Assembly (NCBI GenBank): GCA_023101885.1
Contig: JALPQD010000294.1
Location: 1,663,501-1,727,500, forward strand
Direction: 5' to 3'
Source: Typhlomys cinereus
Lineage: Eukaryota > Chordata > Mammalia > Rodentia > Platacanthomyidae
DNA length: 64,000 nt
The notes under the pieces are model-generated. The model was not told the origin of the DNA. It saw only the letters and a list, made by a program, of their open reading frames with translations, and did not search any database. A program made the translations under genes and the position numbers. This document shows positions 14,040 through 26,882 of the stretch, in pieces; position 1 is the stretch's first letter, and every line of letters starts with the position of its first letter.

Positions 14040-14369
14040 GTGTGGTTGCGTGGTTGCATTTTGTGTTTATAGTGTGTGCATGTGTATGCGTGTGTGCAGA
14101 TACCAGAGCTCAATATTGTATGTCTTCCTTGATCTCTTTTTATTTTATTTTTAGAAATAAAGTTTCTCACTAAGTCTGGAGCTCATGCATTCAGCTAGGC
14201 CAGCTGAGGAGTGAGCTCTGGAATCTGTCTTTCTCTGTCTTTCCAGTGCTGGGGTTAATGATGCACACCCCTGCAATGCAACTGGCTTGACATGGGTGCT
14301 GGGACCTGAATTCAGATCCTTATACTTGCATAGCAGGCACTTTACAGACAGACATCTCTTAAGGCCCCA
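14040..14369 (-). mobile_element. B4-like SINE
   Basis: The plus strand reads 'atgtcttccttgatctcttt', 'agtctggagctcatgcattc', 'ccagtgctggggttaatgat', 'gtgctgggacctgaattcag' and ends 'gacatctcttaaggccc'. This block order is that of the common rodent B4-type SINE. Confidence 0.65.
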
Positions 14370-14827
14370 TTTCCCACTCTTCATTAATTCTCAGCCTTCA
14401 GCAGGTGTGGGAGCCACTGGAATGCATGCTATCCAGGTTAAATGATGTGTTTTTATATTTCAGGTTTAGTGAAAGGAAGGCCAGATGTAATGTTATATCT
14501 GAAAAGATGTAACTGTTATTAATCTCAGAAGCTTTATCTAGGCATGTGGGATAAGCAACAGGTTCTGGATGCAGTTGAACTGCAGCTGAATATTCCTGGT
14601 AGAAAGATAAAAGATTCAGAGACAGTAGTAACTAATATTAAGTATGGGAGGCAGTGGGATATCCAATGCTTGGGATAAGAAATGTTTCAGATTTTGGATT
14701 CTATTTTCCAGATTTTGAAGTGTTTGCTCATATATTTCAGAGATGGGGACCCAATCTGGAAATGAAGTCCATTAAATTTCATCTACACTTTACATGCAGA
14801 GCTTGAAAGTAACTTTATGCAGTAGTT

Positions 14828-14831
<4 letters not shown>

Positions 14832-14882
<51 letters not shown>
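14832..14882 (+). repeat. (GT)n microsatellite
   Basis: About 47 bases of pure GT followed by atgtg, at the edge of an L1 3'UTR fragment. Confidence 0.95.
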
Positions 14883-14885
<3 letters not shown>

Positions 14886-15125
14886 CTGAGTTTCATCTGG
14901 GTTGCCTGTATTGGAATGTGCCTGAACATTTGCTGCAGTGTGGATGAGATATCGGAGGAGGTAGCTTCCTTTACCATAGTCAGCATTAACTCTCAGTAGT
15001 GTCTCAGGGAGGTGTGGTCCCCCTCTCATGGTGAAATGCTGAGAGACCAAATCTTGTACAGATCTTGTGGAAGTAAGCAAAGAGTGATTTCAAGGCTGCA
15101 GCAGCCCTGTCTGATAGTACCTGTC
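14883..15125 (-). mobile_element. Rodent L1 3'UTR fragment
   Basis: It shares with 5483-6110 and 20985-21680 the sequence around 'gagtttcatctgggttgcct', 'ctctcatggtgaaatgctga' and 'cttgtggaagtaagcaaaga'. Confidence 0.5.
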
Positions 15126-15239
15126 CACATCATCTGACTCTTATTTGACACATCCAGTTTCTAACAAAGCAATTCAATGCAATGAGTCTGGCCTTCCCAA
15201 TAGATGGAGCTGGAGCCATTTGGTAGCCACAGACAAGTT

Positions 15240-16135
15240 AAACCAGTTGACAAACCATCCAACTTTCACACTGGATCCAAATCTTACACATTACCCCAAA
15301 ATGAAGCCAAATTTGAACACAGACTTAACTGTGAAATGTATAACTTTAAAAAGAATTAAAAGCAGTATTGTACAAATTATTAAGCATGTATTTTTATTTT
15401 TACTTAAATAAACTTGCTGACTTTGGAGATAAGGAAAATTTTATTAATGAAACTGTTAAAGGCCCACTATCATGTTAAACAGTGGGATAAATGATATCAA
15501 TAAAATTTTATGATAGAAAAATGCATAGGAAAAACATGTAGGAGAAAATAGTTGGGACCTAGAGTTGGAGAAAAGATTTTTCAGATGTAACATAAAAGAA
15601 CTGTCCATAACAAGAAGGAATTGGTAACTTGGACATCATCGATGTGTCACACATTTTCTCTGTGGAAGAATTTTTTGAGGACAGTAGAAAATGTAATTAA
15701 AGAATAGGTCATAGCTATGAAAAGAAATCTCATTAAAGACTACCTACAGATGGCATTTAATCATTCAAAAAGACATCTAGCATTATTGGCTGTCAGGAAA
15801 GTGAAAATCAAAGGTACAATGGAATATTACTGTTCACCTTTCAAAATGGCTTTAAAATGTAACAACGAAAGCTGAAGAAGTGGAAAATCTCACATGTCAC
15901 TGATGAACCTTTCACACAGTGCAGTCATTCTGGAAATCTCTATGACAGCTCCTGATGAAACTACATACAAGCATGCAGGCAAACACAAGCAAAACTAAAC
16001 AAAACCAAACAATCCAGATGTCTTCAACAAATGGATGAATGTCTCAAGCTTGACCATAGTAGAGAATATGGTCAGTCATGAAGAAGAACAGATTACTGAT
16101 CCAGCAACTTGTATGTGGCTAGAAGAATTTTTCTC
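15240..16135 (+). mobile_element. L1 ORF2 C-terminal fossil
   Basis: Despite many mutations the order of L1 ORF2 3'-end words is preserved: 'aaaaatgcataggaaaaaca', 'ggtaacttggacatcatc', 'aggaaagtgaaaatcaaagg', 'cattctggaaatctctatg', then 'aaatggatgaatgtctc'. No usable frame remains. A CAAA-rich stretch near 15970-16010 interrupts it. Confidence 0.65.
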
Positions 16136-19100
16136 AAGATCATTCAAACTCAAACTACTACATAATCTGTAATTCCTTTTCTTGAGTAACAAAGTTATAT
16201 ACCTGGAGAGTTGAATAGTAATGACTATGGGTTTAGAGTGGAATAAGAAGCAGAATGATTGTAGCTGTAAGACAACAGCCTGAGGGAGCTGTAAGGCAAG
16301 TTCTGTAAGTCGATCCTGTTTCAAGAATCCACACGTTAACACTACCACACACATGTATATACACTCAAACATATGCATGCATGCTGTCATGCATGCTAAC
16401 ACAGGAGTGCATAGAAAATGGTTTAATCTGAATGAGCCCTGTGGATTGCATCCATGTTACTTTTCTGGGTTTTCTATTGTACAATAGTTACACAAGATGT
16501 TAACGTTGGGAGAGGCTGAATGAACATGCATAACCCTCTTGAATGATTGCACCTTCTAGTGAAACTATTGATTCTTTTAAAAAAATAAAGTAATTATGAA
16601 AAGTATTTTTTTAATTCTGACACTTTTTTCTCTATGAACTCTGAAATATTGTTTAATTAACCACAAAGTTTACATCATATAGTATCCAAAGGATTAAAAA
16701 TCAAAAAGATCAGACATCATTAACATGTTATTTGATACTCATGTTAACATAAATCATTTCCTCTGATGCTCATCAAAGACATGACAGTGATGTCTTTGAA
16801 ATTAATTTGGGAGAACTCGAGTCTTTCCAAGCTCATTGTGTGTTCACCATACTTTACCCATAAGCTTGTTGATATTCTGCTGCCTTTGAATAAAGTTTAT
16901 TTTTTCAGGCTACTGCCATGCTATCCAAACTAAGAAGCACAGTCTTGGAATTTGGTTCTTTGAGCGCTTTTATTTGTTGCTTTTTAATGTCAAAAGGCTC
17001 AAGGCATAGCATGATTGGTTGCTGAAGATAAAGGCATTTAGAATTCAGTTCCAACAGAAATCCATAAAAACCAACTCTCGCCTGTGCAGCCACAAGCACC
17101 TTGCCTTATCGTACTGGCTTTCAGTTACACTGGGACATCTTTGGCTCAAGGTATCACTGGACGGCAGCATCCTGTCTTCCCTGGGTCTTCCTTAGCCATT
17201 GTGTGTCTGTCAGGATTCAGACAGTACTTCTATCGTGGGTTTTGGAGTGAGGCAGGAGTGGCCTTGTGTCTGGGACAGACAGTTCACCTTTTGTCAACTC
17301 TGGTTTCTTCACTTTGAAAAATAATGGATGTGTGTGTGTGTGTGTGTTGGGGGGGGTTATCCTGTGATGCTTTTCATTAGATTTAAAGTTATTCCGGTGA
17401 ATGCTCCAAGTATAATGCCTCACCTGTGATCATTATTCAAGGATGTTAATTTTCCACTCCTATTCTTCCTGGAGGATTTTTTTCACATGATATAATTAGA
17501 ATAAAATATTTTGAGGTTACCTTTAAAAATGGCCTTGGGTGACATTTTCCTGTCCACATTATAAAACTAGTCTCATGGCTTCCCAAGATAGAATCCTGTG
17601 CATATGACTCTTTTCCTTCCTCTGTCTTTGCTCACTGTGAGTGAACTCTTTTCTACCTGGCCTATTGAGAAGCAGAGGGTCTTGGTTGACCAGGGGCTGC
17701 CAAAATTGGCATGGCTGCTGTAATTCTATTCAGCCTATAGAAAGACTTACAGTTAGATGTATTTATGGACACAGAACTCATCAAGTACAGGACTGTGATG
17801 ATGTGGCCCATGTAAGAAAAGTCGCTGCAAATGATCTCTTCCCTTATTGCATGGTGTGTTTCCTTGTTTTATTGAATGGAAGCCTATATTTTTGTAGATT
17901 GTAGAATCTATCTTATTACCTTAATATCAAAGCCAGATACTGTATTATTATAACACTGTGAGGTCATAAGATCGTGAGCCAGATTTCATTACCTGAGCAT
18001 TTCCAATAATTACAAAGGACACAAACAATGGAAGATTTATGTGCTGTAAGACTGGTGAGGGGAACTGAGTATGGAAGCAACTCTCTGCTCATCCGTATTC
18101 CTGCGTGTTTGGGATTCTATTCAGGTCATCATGAAGCATTAAGAAAAATAGCTTCCTACTATTTCTACTGTTGTCAGTTGTTTCATTTTGATCATATATT
18201 GAATTCCCACTTGGGATATAAAACACAAAAGGATAAAAGGAATATTGTAGTGAGAAGCACACATTTTTAAGAACTCCATTCATAAGTCTGATTTCTTCTC
18301 TTGGGATCAAGGAAATGGTGCTGCCGTAAAATTCCCATTAGCCACAAAAGTAAGCAAAATTGACTGCAGGCTTCAAGGTAGGTACAGCCTTGTAGAGCAA
18401 TAAAAGATTGTGTTAAATGAACTCTTAAGGACACGATGTAAAACCCCTGAATGGCCATTCAGACTTTATGTTTATCCCTCTAACTATACTTCCATATGTT
18501 TTTGAAGACATGTCTGAAAAATGGTTCATTAAAGAAAATTGTATTGGATTGGGGTAATTTGGGCCTTACTGACCAAGTCTAGGAGTGGCGGTTCCCTGTC
18601 AGGACCAGAAGCAGCCAAGAATGGCAGGGGCATCTGGATACTCTCCTTGTGCACCTGGTATCAACTGATTCCAAATTTGGTTTAATTTAAGTAAATATGA
18701 TTGAATACTTATTGAACAAAACAAGCAAACAAGTTAAAACCAAATAGCCCAAGAATAAGCCAGTAGTTTAGGAGATCAAAGTTAGATTGAAGGGAAGAAA
18801 AGGCACCTTCCTGAAATTTAACTCATCTGAACTACTCCAGGAAAAGTTTGCTTATCTGGAGGTGAATTTAATTGTGTTCACATGTCCAGGAGGAAGAGAC
18901 TAGAGAGACAAAGAAGGCCATATTCTGTATGTTCAATTTCTGTGGTTTGCAGGAATAGTTCTATGTTGGTGATTACTCTTTAGTAACACTCAGTCATGTA
19001 CTTTATATACAAAATATTGTAAGGAACCTGAAAGCTCCTATTGCACATGGAGGAACATGGAAGAAGAACTCAGAAACACACCTCATATAGGAGAACCTTC

Positions 19101-20299
19101 AAGAAAGTCTTCTTAGAGGCAGTGATCTTGAAGGATCCATTATTCAGGCAAGGGTGGAGAGTCAGATGAGGTATACATCCTATGGGCAAAGGAGATGCAA
19201 GGAATGGATGAGATTTGAGATTCTCAGGCAGGGAAGGGTGTGGACAACAATCACGGAATGAGATCTTTTGGTTGATGAATTTGGGGATAGATTTGCGATC
19301 TATGCCTCAGCCAAGCTGAATACGGCTAGTTGAGTATCAAAACACATGATGGAACTTGGCCTTAAAAGGGAGCCCTGGTAGCTGCTGAGGAGGCTGACTG
19401 GAGAAAGTTCTCCTTATCGGATCCAGGAACGGCTAGCGAGCTTGTCATATCAGTCTAGGTCAGTGACCACCTGCACCTCAGCAGAAGCCAGTGAGGAGGA
19501 CTGGAAGACAATGAAAGGGAGCATCTAGGGGTTGGGAGGGGTTCAAGGAAGGCAAACCCGATCAGCACCCTGCTAAGATGGCTGTAAAAGGAAAGGCAAA
19601 TTTCAGTGGGACAACGGAAGCCAGACAGGTGGTGGGTGAGGCACTAGGAACAGCATTCCAAAGTCTGCAAGTTCAATGTGAAGGTGACTCCAGGATCAAT
19701 GTGAGGTTCCAGGATTGCAAGGAAAGGATTGATCCAGGGAAGCAGGATACACCATGGGCTTAAGAGTCCAGGGGGACCTTAGTGCGTTCAGATGTGTTCT
19801 GTGCTCTTGGGCTCAAGTAAACACGACAAGTAAGAGGATTTAGACAAGAAGGGGGAACCAACCACATCTAAGGCTTCTTCGAAGGCCGATGCCATTTTTT
19901 TATGGTTCTGATGATTTTTAACTGCTATTTTAATGACAGAATGATGAAAATGTGTTGTGTTCTCTCTCCCTTGGGACAGTGTGACCACTGAAAAAGATTA
20001 CAGCTAATAGAAAAAATGAATTTTATTGCTTAACTGTGTGTTTAATTAATTTGAGTTCTTTCTGTTTCCATTGCCACGTGTTTTCTGTTGGCTGTTTGAA
20101 TAGGCACAGCCTCTCTAAAAGAATATGCTTATTAAAAAAAAGTATTATGAAGCTAAAGTTTCCCTCACCCAGAAAGTAGTTAATATTAAGAGTCAAATAT
20201 ATATTAAAAAGGAAAATAACTAATTTAGACTCATTCGTATAGTGTTTTAGATACAAAGTAGAGTTATAGTTCTCTTAAGATAGTTTAAATTGGGGTGTT

Positions 20300-20525
20300 C
20301 CAACTTTGGTAGAATTGACCTTCAGACTGATGAATTCTTTTTGTACCTTGTGTGTGTTCAGCTTGTCTCTGGCCTTTGTCCACTAAAAGCCTGAAGCATC
20401 CTTTATTCCCAAGTAGGACAACCAATAGTGTCTCCTAAAGTTGCCAGTGTGCCCTACGTAGAGGTTGGAGTGAAAGGCAAAACCATCTTTGCCTGAGAGT
20501 TGCTGGTTTGATACACTGTAGTGAT
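20300..20525 (-). mobile_element. hAT-type (MER5-like) DNA transposon fossil
   Basis: 'tggtagaattgaccttcaga', 'cctttgtccactaaaagcct', 'gacaaccaatagtgtctcct' and 'aagttgccagtgtgcc' match in order the inverted MER5A-like element as I remember it. Confidence 0.6.
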
Positions 20526-20984
20526 TTTTATCAGGAAATAACCATTTCCTCCTGCTTCAATCCCGTTATTTGTATTAAAAATTTCCTGGTTACCTCAATG
20601 TTTATTATCTGCAGAAAACTATGGATACCTACAAATTTCCTTGAAGAAAGTTTCTTTAAGTATGTTTAAGGAAAAAGAAAAAGTCTTTTCTGGTTTATGT
20701 GTTTTTTTTAACCTTCTGTCTGCATCACTTTTTCATTTAGTTGCTACATCTGCGGTCACTTAATTTTATAAGGAGGATATTAATTTCTTTTCCTGGGCAA
20801 TTAAGTCATCAGTGAAAACTACTGCTTGTAATCTAGACCTGGATGTAAAATTGTGGATTTCACATAGAACTTGGATTTTACTTTTAGGTTCGCAATTCAT
20901 TCTAATTTGGAGAATGCAAATTTAACATTATTGCATACATTTTCTCATGAAAAAAATGAGGGAGATAAGTTACTTTTTAAAATT

Positions 20985-21680
20985 CTTTGACACTTTCATA
21001 CACAAATATAGTGAGTATGTGTGTTTTAACCCCTAACTATCCAATCACATCCTTCCTTCCTGTCCTGTTTCATCGCGTACATTTTCCTTTCCAGCCAATC
21101 TGCCTTCTAGTTTCATGTCTTTTTTGCATGTGTGATCACTGGATTTCATTTGGGATGCTGCCTGTGCTGTCAAGTGCTTGAGTACATTCTGGGGACATGG
21201 GTGACTTATGAATGGGTAAGTCATTGAATAAAGAAGCTTCCTTCTCCTGTCTGGCATAGCCTTAGATACTCTGTCAGGGAGGCATGAGGCTTCTTGAGAT
21301 CGTCCCCTTCCACGGTGAAATGTTGATAGGACAGATGGCGGTTAGTGGAAGTAGGTATTGCTACATTGAGTTCTTGGATGAGACCTATCATGACCAGAAG
21401 ATACTATCTTGCTTAGCACCCTTCCCCATCTTCAGGTTCTTACATTCCTACTGCTCCCTCTTCCACAGGCTCCTTGAGCCTTGGGATGGGGGTGATTTTT
21501 GATGTCCTATTTAGAATTGGGCACTCCTTACTTACTGATTTTCTGCACCATGTTCATTTGTGGCTCTCTGCATTAAATGCCTTATGTTGTAAAAGGATGT
21601 TCTTAGTCAAGTGCCTAGAGGTTTTCCAATCTATGAGTATAATAGTAAGTGTCTAGATGGACATAAACTATGTTGTGTGT
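20985..21680 (-). mobile_element. Rodent L1 3'UTR (Lx-like)
   Basis: The plus strand shows, in order, 'ctttgacactttcatacaca', 'ggatttcatttgggatgctg', 'ccctcttccacaggctcctt', 'gagccttgggatgggggtga' and 'gtggctctctgcattaaatg'. This is the reversed 3' end of rodent L1 elements as I know them. Confidence 0.6.
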
Positions 21681-22217
21681 AAGTTTGCTTTTAGTTCTGA
21701 ACATCAAAGCCTTAGAAATTTTATTATTTCTTGGGTTGTTCCCCACTCTGGAGACATATCTTTTAATGATACCCTGCAGATCCTTAGTGGCGTATAGACC
21801 TCACTACTAGTCCACAAGACAGGGCTAGAATCAATAATTCAAAGTTTTCAGTGTAACTCATGAATTCTATGATAAGACATATTACTATGCCTTCTGCATG
21901 TAATAACTTAAAAAGTGAGCTTACATTTTGTGTAGTCTTCAAAACGTACCTTTTCTAGGAAGTCATTCTGATTATATTTTATAGTAATACTGGTATACAT
22001 TGGATTAGAAACAAAACAAAACAAAGTGTTCTTTCTTTAGAAGTGGTATGATACAGGATGGAAAAAATTTTCTCTGCCTTTCTTTTCCATTTTGGCCAAT
22101 TAAAGATAATGCATTTGGCTCAGGGACTTAAGTTAAAAGGGAGAAAGTAATGCCTAACTAGTCTTTTATCAGTACGAATTTGATAAGAGATAGAATTTAT
22201 TATGAAGAAATTTGCTT

Positions 22218-22440
22218 TGGGGCCCATGAAACTACTCAGCGGGTAAAGATGCTTGCATACAAACCTGGTGACTGGAATTTGATCCCTGGAGCCCAGCTGG
22301 TGAAAGGGGAGAACTCACCTCTAAAGTTGTCCTTTGACCTGGAGGTGTGCGTTGTACACGTGTCTGCTTTCTCCCTGTCCTTTTCTCAGTTTCTGCCCTG
22401 TCTGCATCTCAAGTAAATAATAAAATATTAATAAAAAAGA
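22218..22440 (+). mobile_element. B3-like SINE
   Basis: It begins ggggcccatgaaactactca, continues 'gtaaagatgcttgcatac' and 'aagttgtcctttgacctgga', and ends in an A-rich tail with aataa words. This order is typical of rodent B3 elements. Confidence 0.65.
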
Positions 22441-22714
22441 AATTCACTTAAAAGAAAAAATATGCTCACTTATTTCTGTTAAGGTTGTCTTTGAGTTTTC
22501 ACATAGCTCAAATTAGTATTTTGCACTGAGAGGGCTTGTTTACCTTAGAGTGTGATCTAAGAGAAGCAAAACACCTTATCTTTAGTTATCTCATTCCAAA
22601 GGATCTCATGTCTATGGAACTGCATGGCTAATGCAGCTATACTGAATTCTCCACAGCTAGCTGACACTAGTGAGAACAGGAATGGATTTGCATTGATTAC
22701 AGACAGAGATTTCA

Positions 22715-22870
22715 CTTTCATTTTATTTATTTGAGAGGGGTCATGATAGGCTTGTGGGAGGTCAGAGGACAACTTTAGAAATCAGTTCTCTCTTTCCACC
22801 ATGTGGGCTCTGAGGTTTTATTCCAGATTTACACAAAGGTGAGTTTATTTGTTAAGCCATCTCTTGGGCT
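22715..22870 (-). mobile_element. B3-like SINE, antisense and partial
   Basis: The plus strand reads 'ggaggtcagaggacaacttt', 'ttccaccatgtgggctctga' and ends 'taagccatctcttgggct'. Confidence 0.6.
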
Positions 22871-24974
22871 ACTGCTTCAGAGTTTTCTTTTTTAATGGAT
22901 GCTTTTGAGCCTATTCATTTGTTCAGATTCATTATAACTTGGAAAGATCTTTTATATGTTCACCAGTGTTGAAGACTGACACAGAAACAAGAACAGTTAA
23001 ACAATGAAGTTCCTCTCTGACCTTGGTCTGCTTTTCTCATATTGTCGCCCAGTGAGTTTTTTATTTTTTTATGTTAAAATATGGCAGAGGAACAAGTCTT
23101 CCAACAGATTTATTTGAAGCAAAACCACTGTCGGGCTCCCTGAATGGGAAGTTGCTTCTGATACCTTCATCCCATTTAGAATATATTAATCCACCAGATC
23201 TGTGCTTCCCCTGGAATTTCTTTGCACAAGATCTAACATTGCTAGTCTGCTGCTTGCACCTCCTCCCAGGCCTGTATGAATTCTTAGTACATTACCTCCC
23301 TCCATGTAAAAAAGGCAAGATCATAGCTTGCTCTATTAGCAGCAAAAAATCACCCTTTCTTTAAGTTTTTTTTTTAAATCCAGATGATGAAAATATATAA
23401 CACATTCGGAAACTCCACTGGCAGACTTGGCAGGCGTTTCATATTTACTTGGACTTAGCATGAATCGGATTTGGTTCTCTGATTTTCCCGCCTCCATCTC
23501 TCAGAACAAGTTATTTATTATCCAAGCAAGTCTGTTTTAGTGAATCAGACATGCACATGGCACACTGATTGTAAGTGCATTCCCTCAGTAAGATTTATGC
23601 TAGCCCAAATTGTTTTATATTGGTTTTCATTGTTGAAAATTTACTATATTCATTCTTGATTTGGCATAAGTATTTGCAGCGTGCTAACGGTTCTCATGGT
23701 TGAATACTTTATCTCTGTAACACTTCATGCAAAGGAAATTAAAAAATGTATAGTGAAAGCATTTCTCTAATATGTTTCCAATCAGCTGTGTGCTTTGGTA
23801 ATTTGATTTGTAGGAACTAGAGAGCAGAGTATTACAGAGCTCTATTTAGTCATTCATAATTTTTTGGAAATTCACATCATGATTCTCGGCGTATGAAAAC
23901 ATCTGTTGAAAATTTCCTAAATCTTTCATTATTCTGTTACTATGAATTAAGAGAGGTTTTTCCATGGTGGCATCTAAAACATCTCATGGCAGAAGGTTTG
24001 TTCTTTCTGTCTTGCACAAGGTAAACCTGACATGAGTTGAGATTGGCTAGCTAGTCGGAAGTCCTTCATTGTGCAGACGGGCAGCTCTTTTATTTCATAT
24101 GTGTTTTGTGTTCTCGCTTCTATCCTTTTTTGGGCTAAGCATTAGAGATTTATCTTGGTAAATCTCTCTGTGTGATGGTACCTAAGGAGACAAGAAAGCA
24201 GGTACAATCAGATATATCATGTCAGAAAGAAGAGCTCATAGTGTGGAGGGTGTGGCTGGTAAAACTGAACCAGGATTGAATGAATGGATCATGTTCTTCA
24301 GCAATTATTTGACACATTTTCTTGGATGTTAAGCCAACTGATTTTTTTCCTCTTTGTGTATCTCTGGCCAGTAATTTCTGCTTTTTCTAATGAATTATTA
24401 ACTTGACTTCTGGCCATTAACTTAACATGTGAAAATACATATATCAGTAATTTTATATTTGTCCTAAATTTATTATCTAAATGTAAAACAACAGGAAAAT
24501 TAACTCAGAGACGGTACCAAGAGTTTTAGATGAGTGTAGAATTTTGCAATTAATTCATACATTTTAACTTTTTGCTCTTATTTCCCACAATGTTTTAAGC
24601 TTCCTGGTCGGTAGTCAGAAGTTTTGATTCATTAAATTTCCTGTAAGACCCCCTTTCATAGTGGTGTTTTTACTTCTGATAGTCTCACACTTGATTAAGC
24701 ATAAATAAAATCATGATTTTGCATATTTTGGCTAAAAGAGTTTTAATCTATGGTTTCCATCTGAAAATAGAGTACATGAGGTTAATGGATTCAGTAGTCA
24801 AAGGGTTAAAGTAAGTGATTGCCAAGTGGATACTTAGAAGGCTTAGTTGTGTTTTGGGAAACATAGCCAAGGAGCTAGTCTTGGCTTACAAGAGGTAACT
24901 TCTCCTGCTCCAAAGAGAAAGGAAACCCACATTTATCCTTGGCTTCTCTTCCTCCTTCTGTTCTTCCTGTCTAG

Positions 24975-25057
24975 GTTGTACCTATGAAGGAAATACCTAT
25001 AACAGCTCCTTCAGATGGCAGAGCCCAGCTGAACCATGCATCCTGCACCAGTGCCAG
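24975..25057 (+). CDS. BMPER: BMPER internal exon: first half of VWC domain 2
   Basis: This 83-nt exon completes a glycine codon split across the intron (g/gt) and then encodes 27 codons, beginning [12 protein letters not shown] and ending in CILHQCQ. This is the N-terminal half of the second VWC domain, including the Y-x-x-x-x-x-F/W core, an N-linked glycosylation sequon (NSS) and the CxxxC at the end. The acceptor is ttcctgtctag at 24964-24974 behind a long pyrimidine tract; the donor is cag/gtaatt at 25058. It enters in phase 1 and leaves in phase 0, exactly compatible with the exons on either side. It follows a 24.7-kb intron. A long CA/GA repeat starts 54 bases after the donor. Human and mouse, as remembered, have CVLRQCQ here; the I and H differences are conservative enough for a functional copy. 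Confidence 0.95.
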
Positions 25058-25110
25058 GTAATTTCAGCAAAAGAAGACTGCAGTCCTCCTAATTTACAGT
25101 TTTCAGACTA

Positions 25111-25148
25111 CATACACACACACAAACACACACACACACACACACAGA

Positions 25149-25192
<44 letters not shown>
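25111..25192 (+). repeat. (CA)n(GA)n compound microsatellite next to a BMPER donor
   Basis: A CA run with one CAAACA interruption, then about 46 bases of GA with one aaag interruption. It starts 54 bases after the donor at 25058. Confidence 0.95.
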
Positions 25193-26194
25193 CAACTGTA
25201 TCTTCATGTCTTCCTTATGATAGACACCATAACAAGACAGGCACAGAATGGATATTGTGTAGAACTTGTTTCCAAAAAATGCATAGCAGAATTGTCCAAC
25301 ATTGCTACATCATCATGTCTGGAAGACTGCGGGAAGATTCATGTGCCTTTGGGGGGAAATTCATGTCTTCCTGTGACGTCTACTTTGAGGAGAACATGAA
25401 TTCCCGTCAGCAGAAAAAACATATTGTTTGAAGAGTTATATTTTCCTATTTTGACTTAGAAAGGGTTTGAGCTGGTATCAAGCTATATTCAAATGAAGCA
25501 GTGCCCTGTAATGTCAATGATTTCAACCGAACAAATTTAAGAACTGTCAGCTGAGTAATTATGGTGCCCAATGAGGCTGATCCTTGCTGAATTCCAAACA
25601 AGCAGCTGTTCCACATGACACGTTGGTATTAAACATAGCAGATAACCCTAAGGGAAAAGGAAACATATGAAATTTCTAGATTCTTACCATTGCAGAACTA
25701 CTCAGTCAAAAAAATCATAGTTAAAAAGCTTAAAAAATTTTTTTTTCCATAAAGGAGATACTTTATCTCAAACCCCATCTCACCATCCCAGGACATACAT
25801 TTAGATTCAAAGGAGGTTGAAGGATAAGTACAATAGATGTTTGCTTCTATCTTGTCTCAAGTATTTCAACATTTAGTTGAATTTTATTTTGTGCCCATAG
25901 TAGGCATACTCAGTCATTAGACCTTCAGTTATGCATTCAATTAATTATTTAGCTTCTTTATGTATTAAGTCATTTGTGAAACTCAGCAGTAGGTAAAACA
26001 GATATAAATAATAGATTAATTGAAGCAATAAATATGTATTGGATTTTTACTCTAGATTGTAAATTCAGTCAGCCTCATGCTACAAAGACACAGACATGGT
26101 GAGTTTAATCACACTAAAAGTCCTGTCAGGATGTACAGAACCTCCCTTCATGCTGCCCTTTGATCAATGAGATTTCCTCCCTTTGATTGGTGTT

Positions 26195-26600
26195 CCAGTT
26201 ACTCTTCTGTTGCTGAATGAATACACGACCAAACCATCCAGCGGAACAAGGGGATTTATTCTTGATTTATAGTTTTTGGTTAGAGTTCATCACATGGCCA
26301 GAGAGATCAGATCAATATCAGGAAGCAAGAGAACTAGACACACTATATCCACAGGAAGAACTGGGAGAAGGGCATGCCTTTCAACTTTTCAGTCTGCCAA
26401 TGTACTGAACCAGTTTTCTCCGTCTTATCTATCTGCCTAGGGAATGTTCCTACCTACTGTGGGCTGAGTCTTTCCACATCAATTAGATAATCTCCCACAG
26501 ACCTGCTCAGGGCCTGGTTTAACTAAACAGCTCTTTGTAGGTACACCTGAAAGCTCAATTCTCAGCTGTCAAGTTGACACCTATTTCTAATTAGTACATT
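26195..26600 (-). mobile_element. LTR-like rodent repeat, possibly MaLR-related
   Basis: It shares with the neighbouring LTRs a 'ggggatttattctt' segment, 'ctgtgggctgagtctttcc', a 'tcccacagacctgctc' block and a 'gctgtcaagttgacacct' end. It is more diverged and may be a different subfamily. It lies just left of the truncated 3' LTR. Confidence 0.5.
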
Positions 26601-26691
26601 TGGGAAACTCTGAAAATCTTGGTTATATTACTTATTAAAGATGTTGATCACTTGTGTGTCTCATGTTATTTGGACAGTAAGCACACATTGC

Positions 26692-26882
26692 TACAGTTTT
26701 ATTTCCTCCATTTTATTCACCTGCCTGGGGACTAGTTCAACCACCATGGGCTGGACCTTCCCCATCAGCTAGACAATCTTCTGCAGGTTCTCACTGGGCT
26801 TAACCCAACTACCAATTCTCTACAAATGTGCCAGTGTTCAAACCCTCAACCATCAAATTGACACCTGTACCTAACTATGACA
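26692..26882 (-). mobile_element. Truncated 3' LTR of a MaLR-type element
   Basis: This block is homologous to the right half of the LTR at 27942-28369, sharing ctcaaccatcaaattgaca-type text and 'ctacaaatgtgcc'. In minus orientation it begins TGTCATAG at 26882 after a purine-rich ggggtggag tract. The portion that would complete the LTR is missing beyond about 26692. Confidence 0.65.

Noticed and set aside
25111..25192. Regular short repeat considered as a CRISPR-like array
   Set aside because: Simple dinucleotide repeat in a mammalian intron without spacers.
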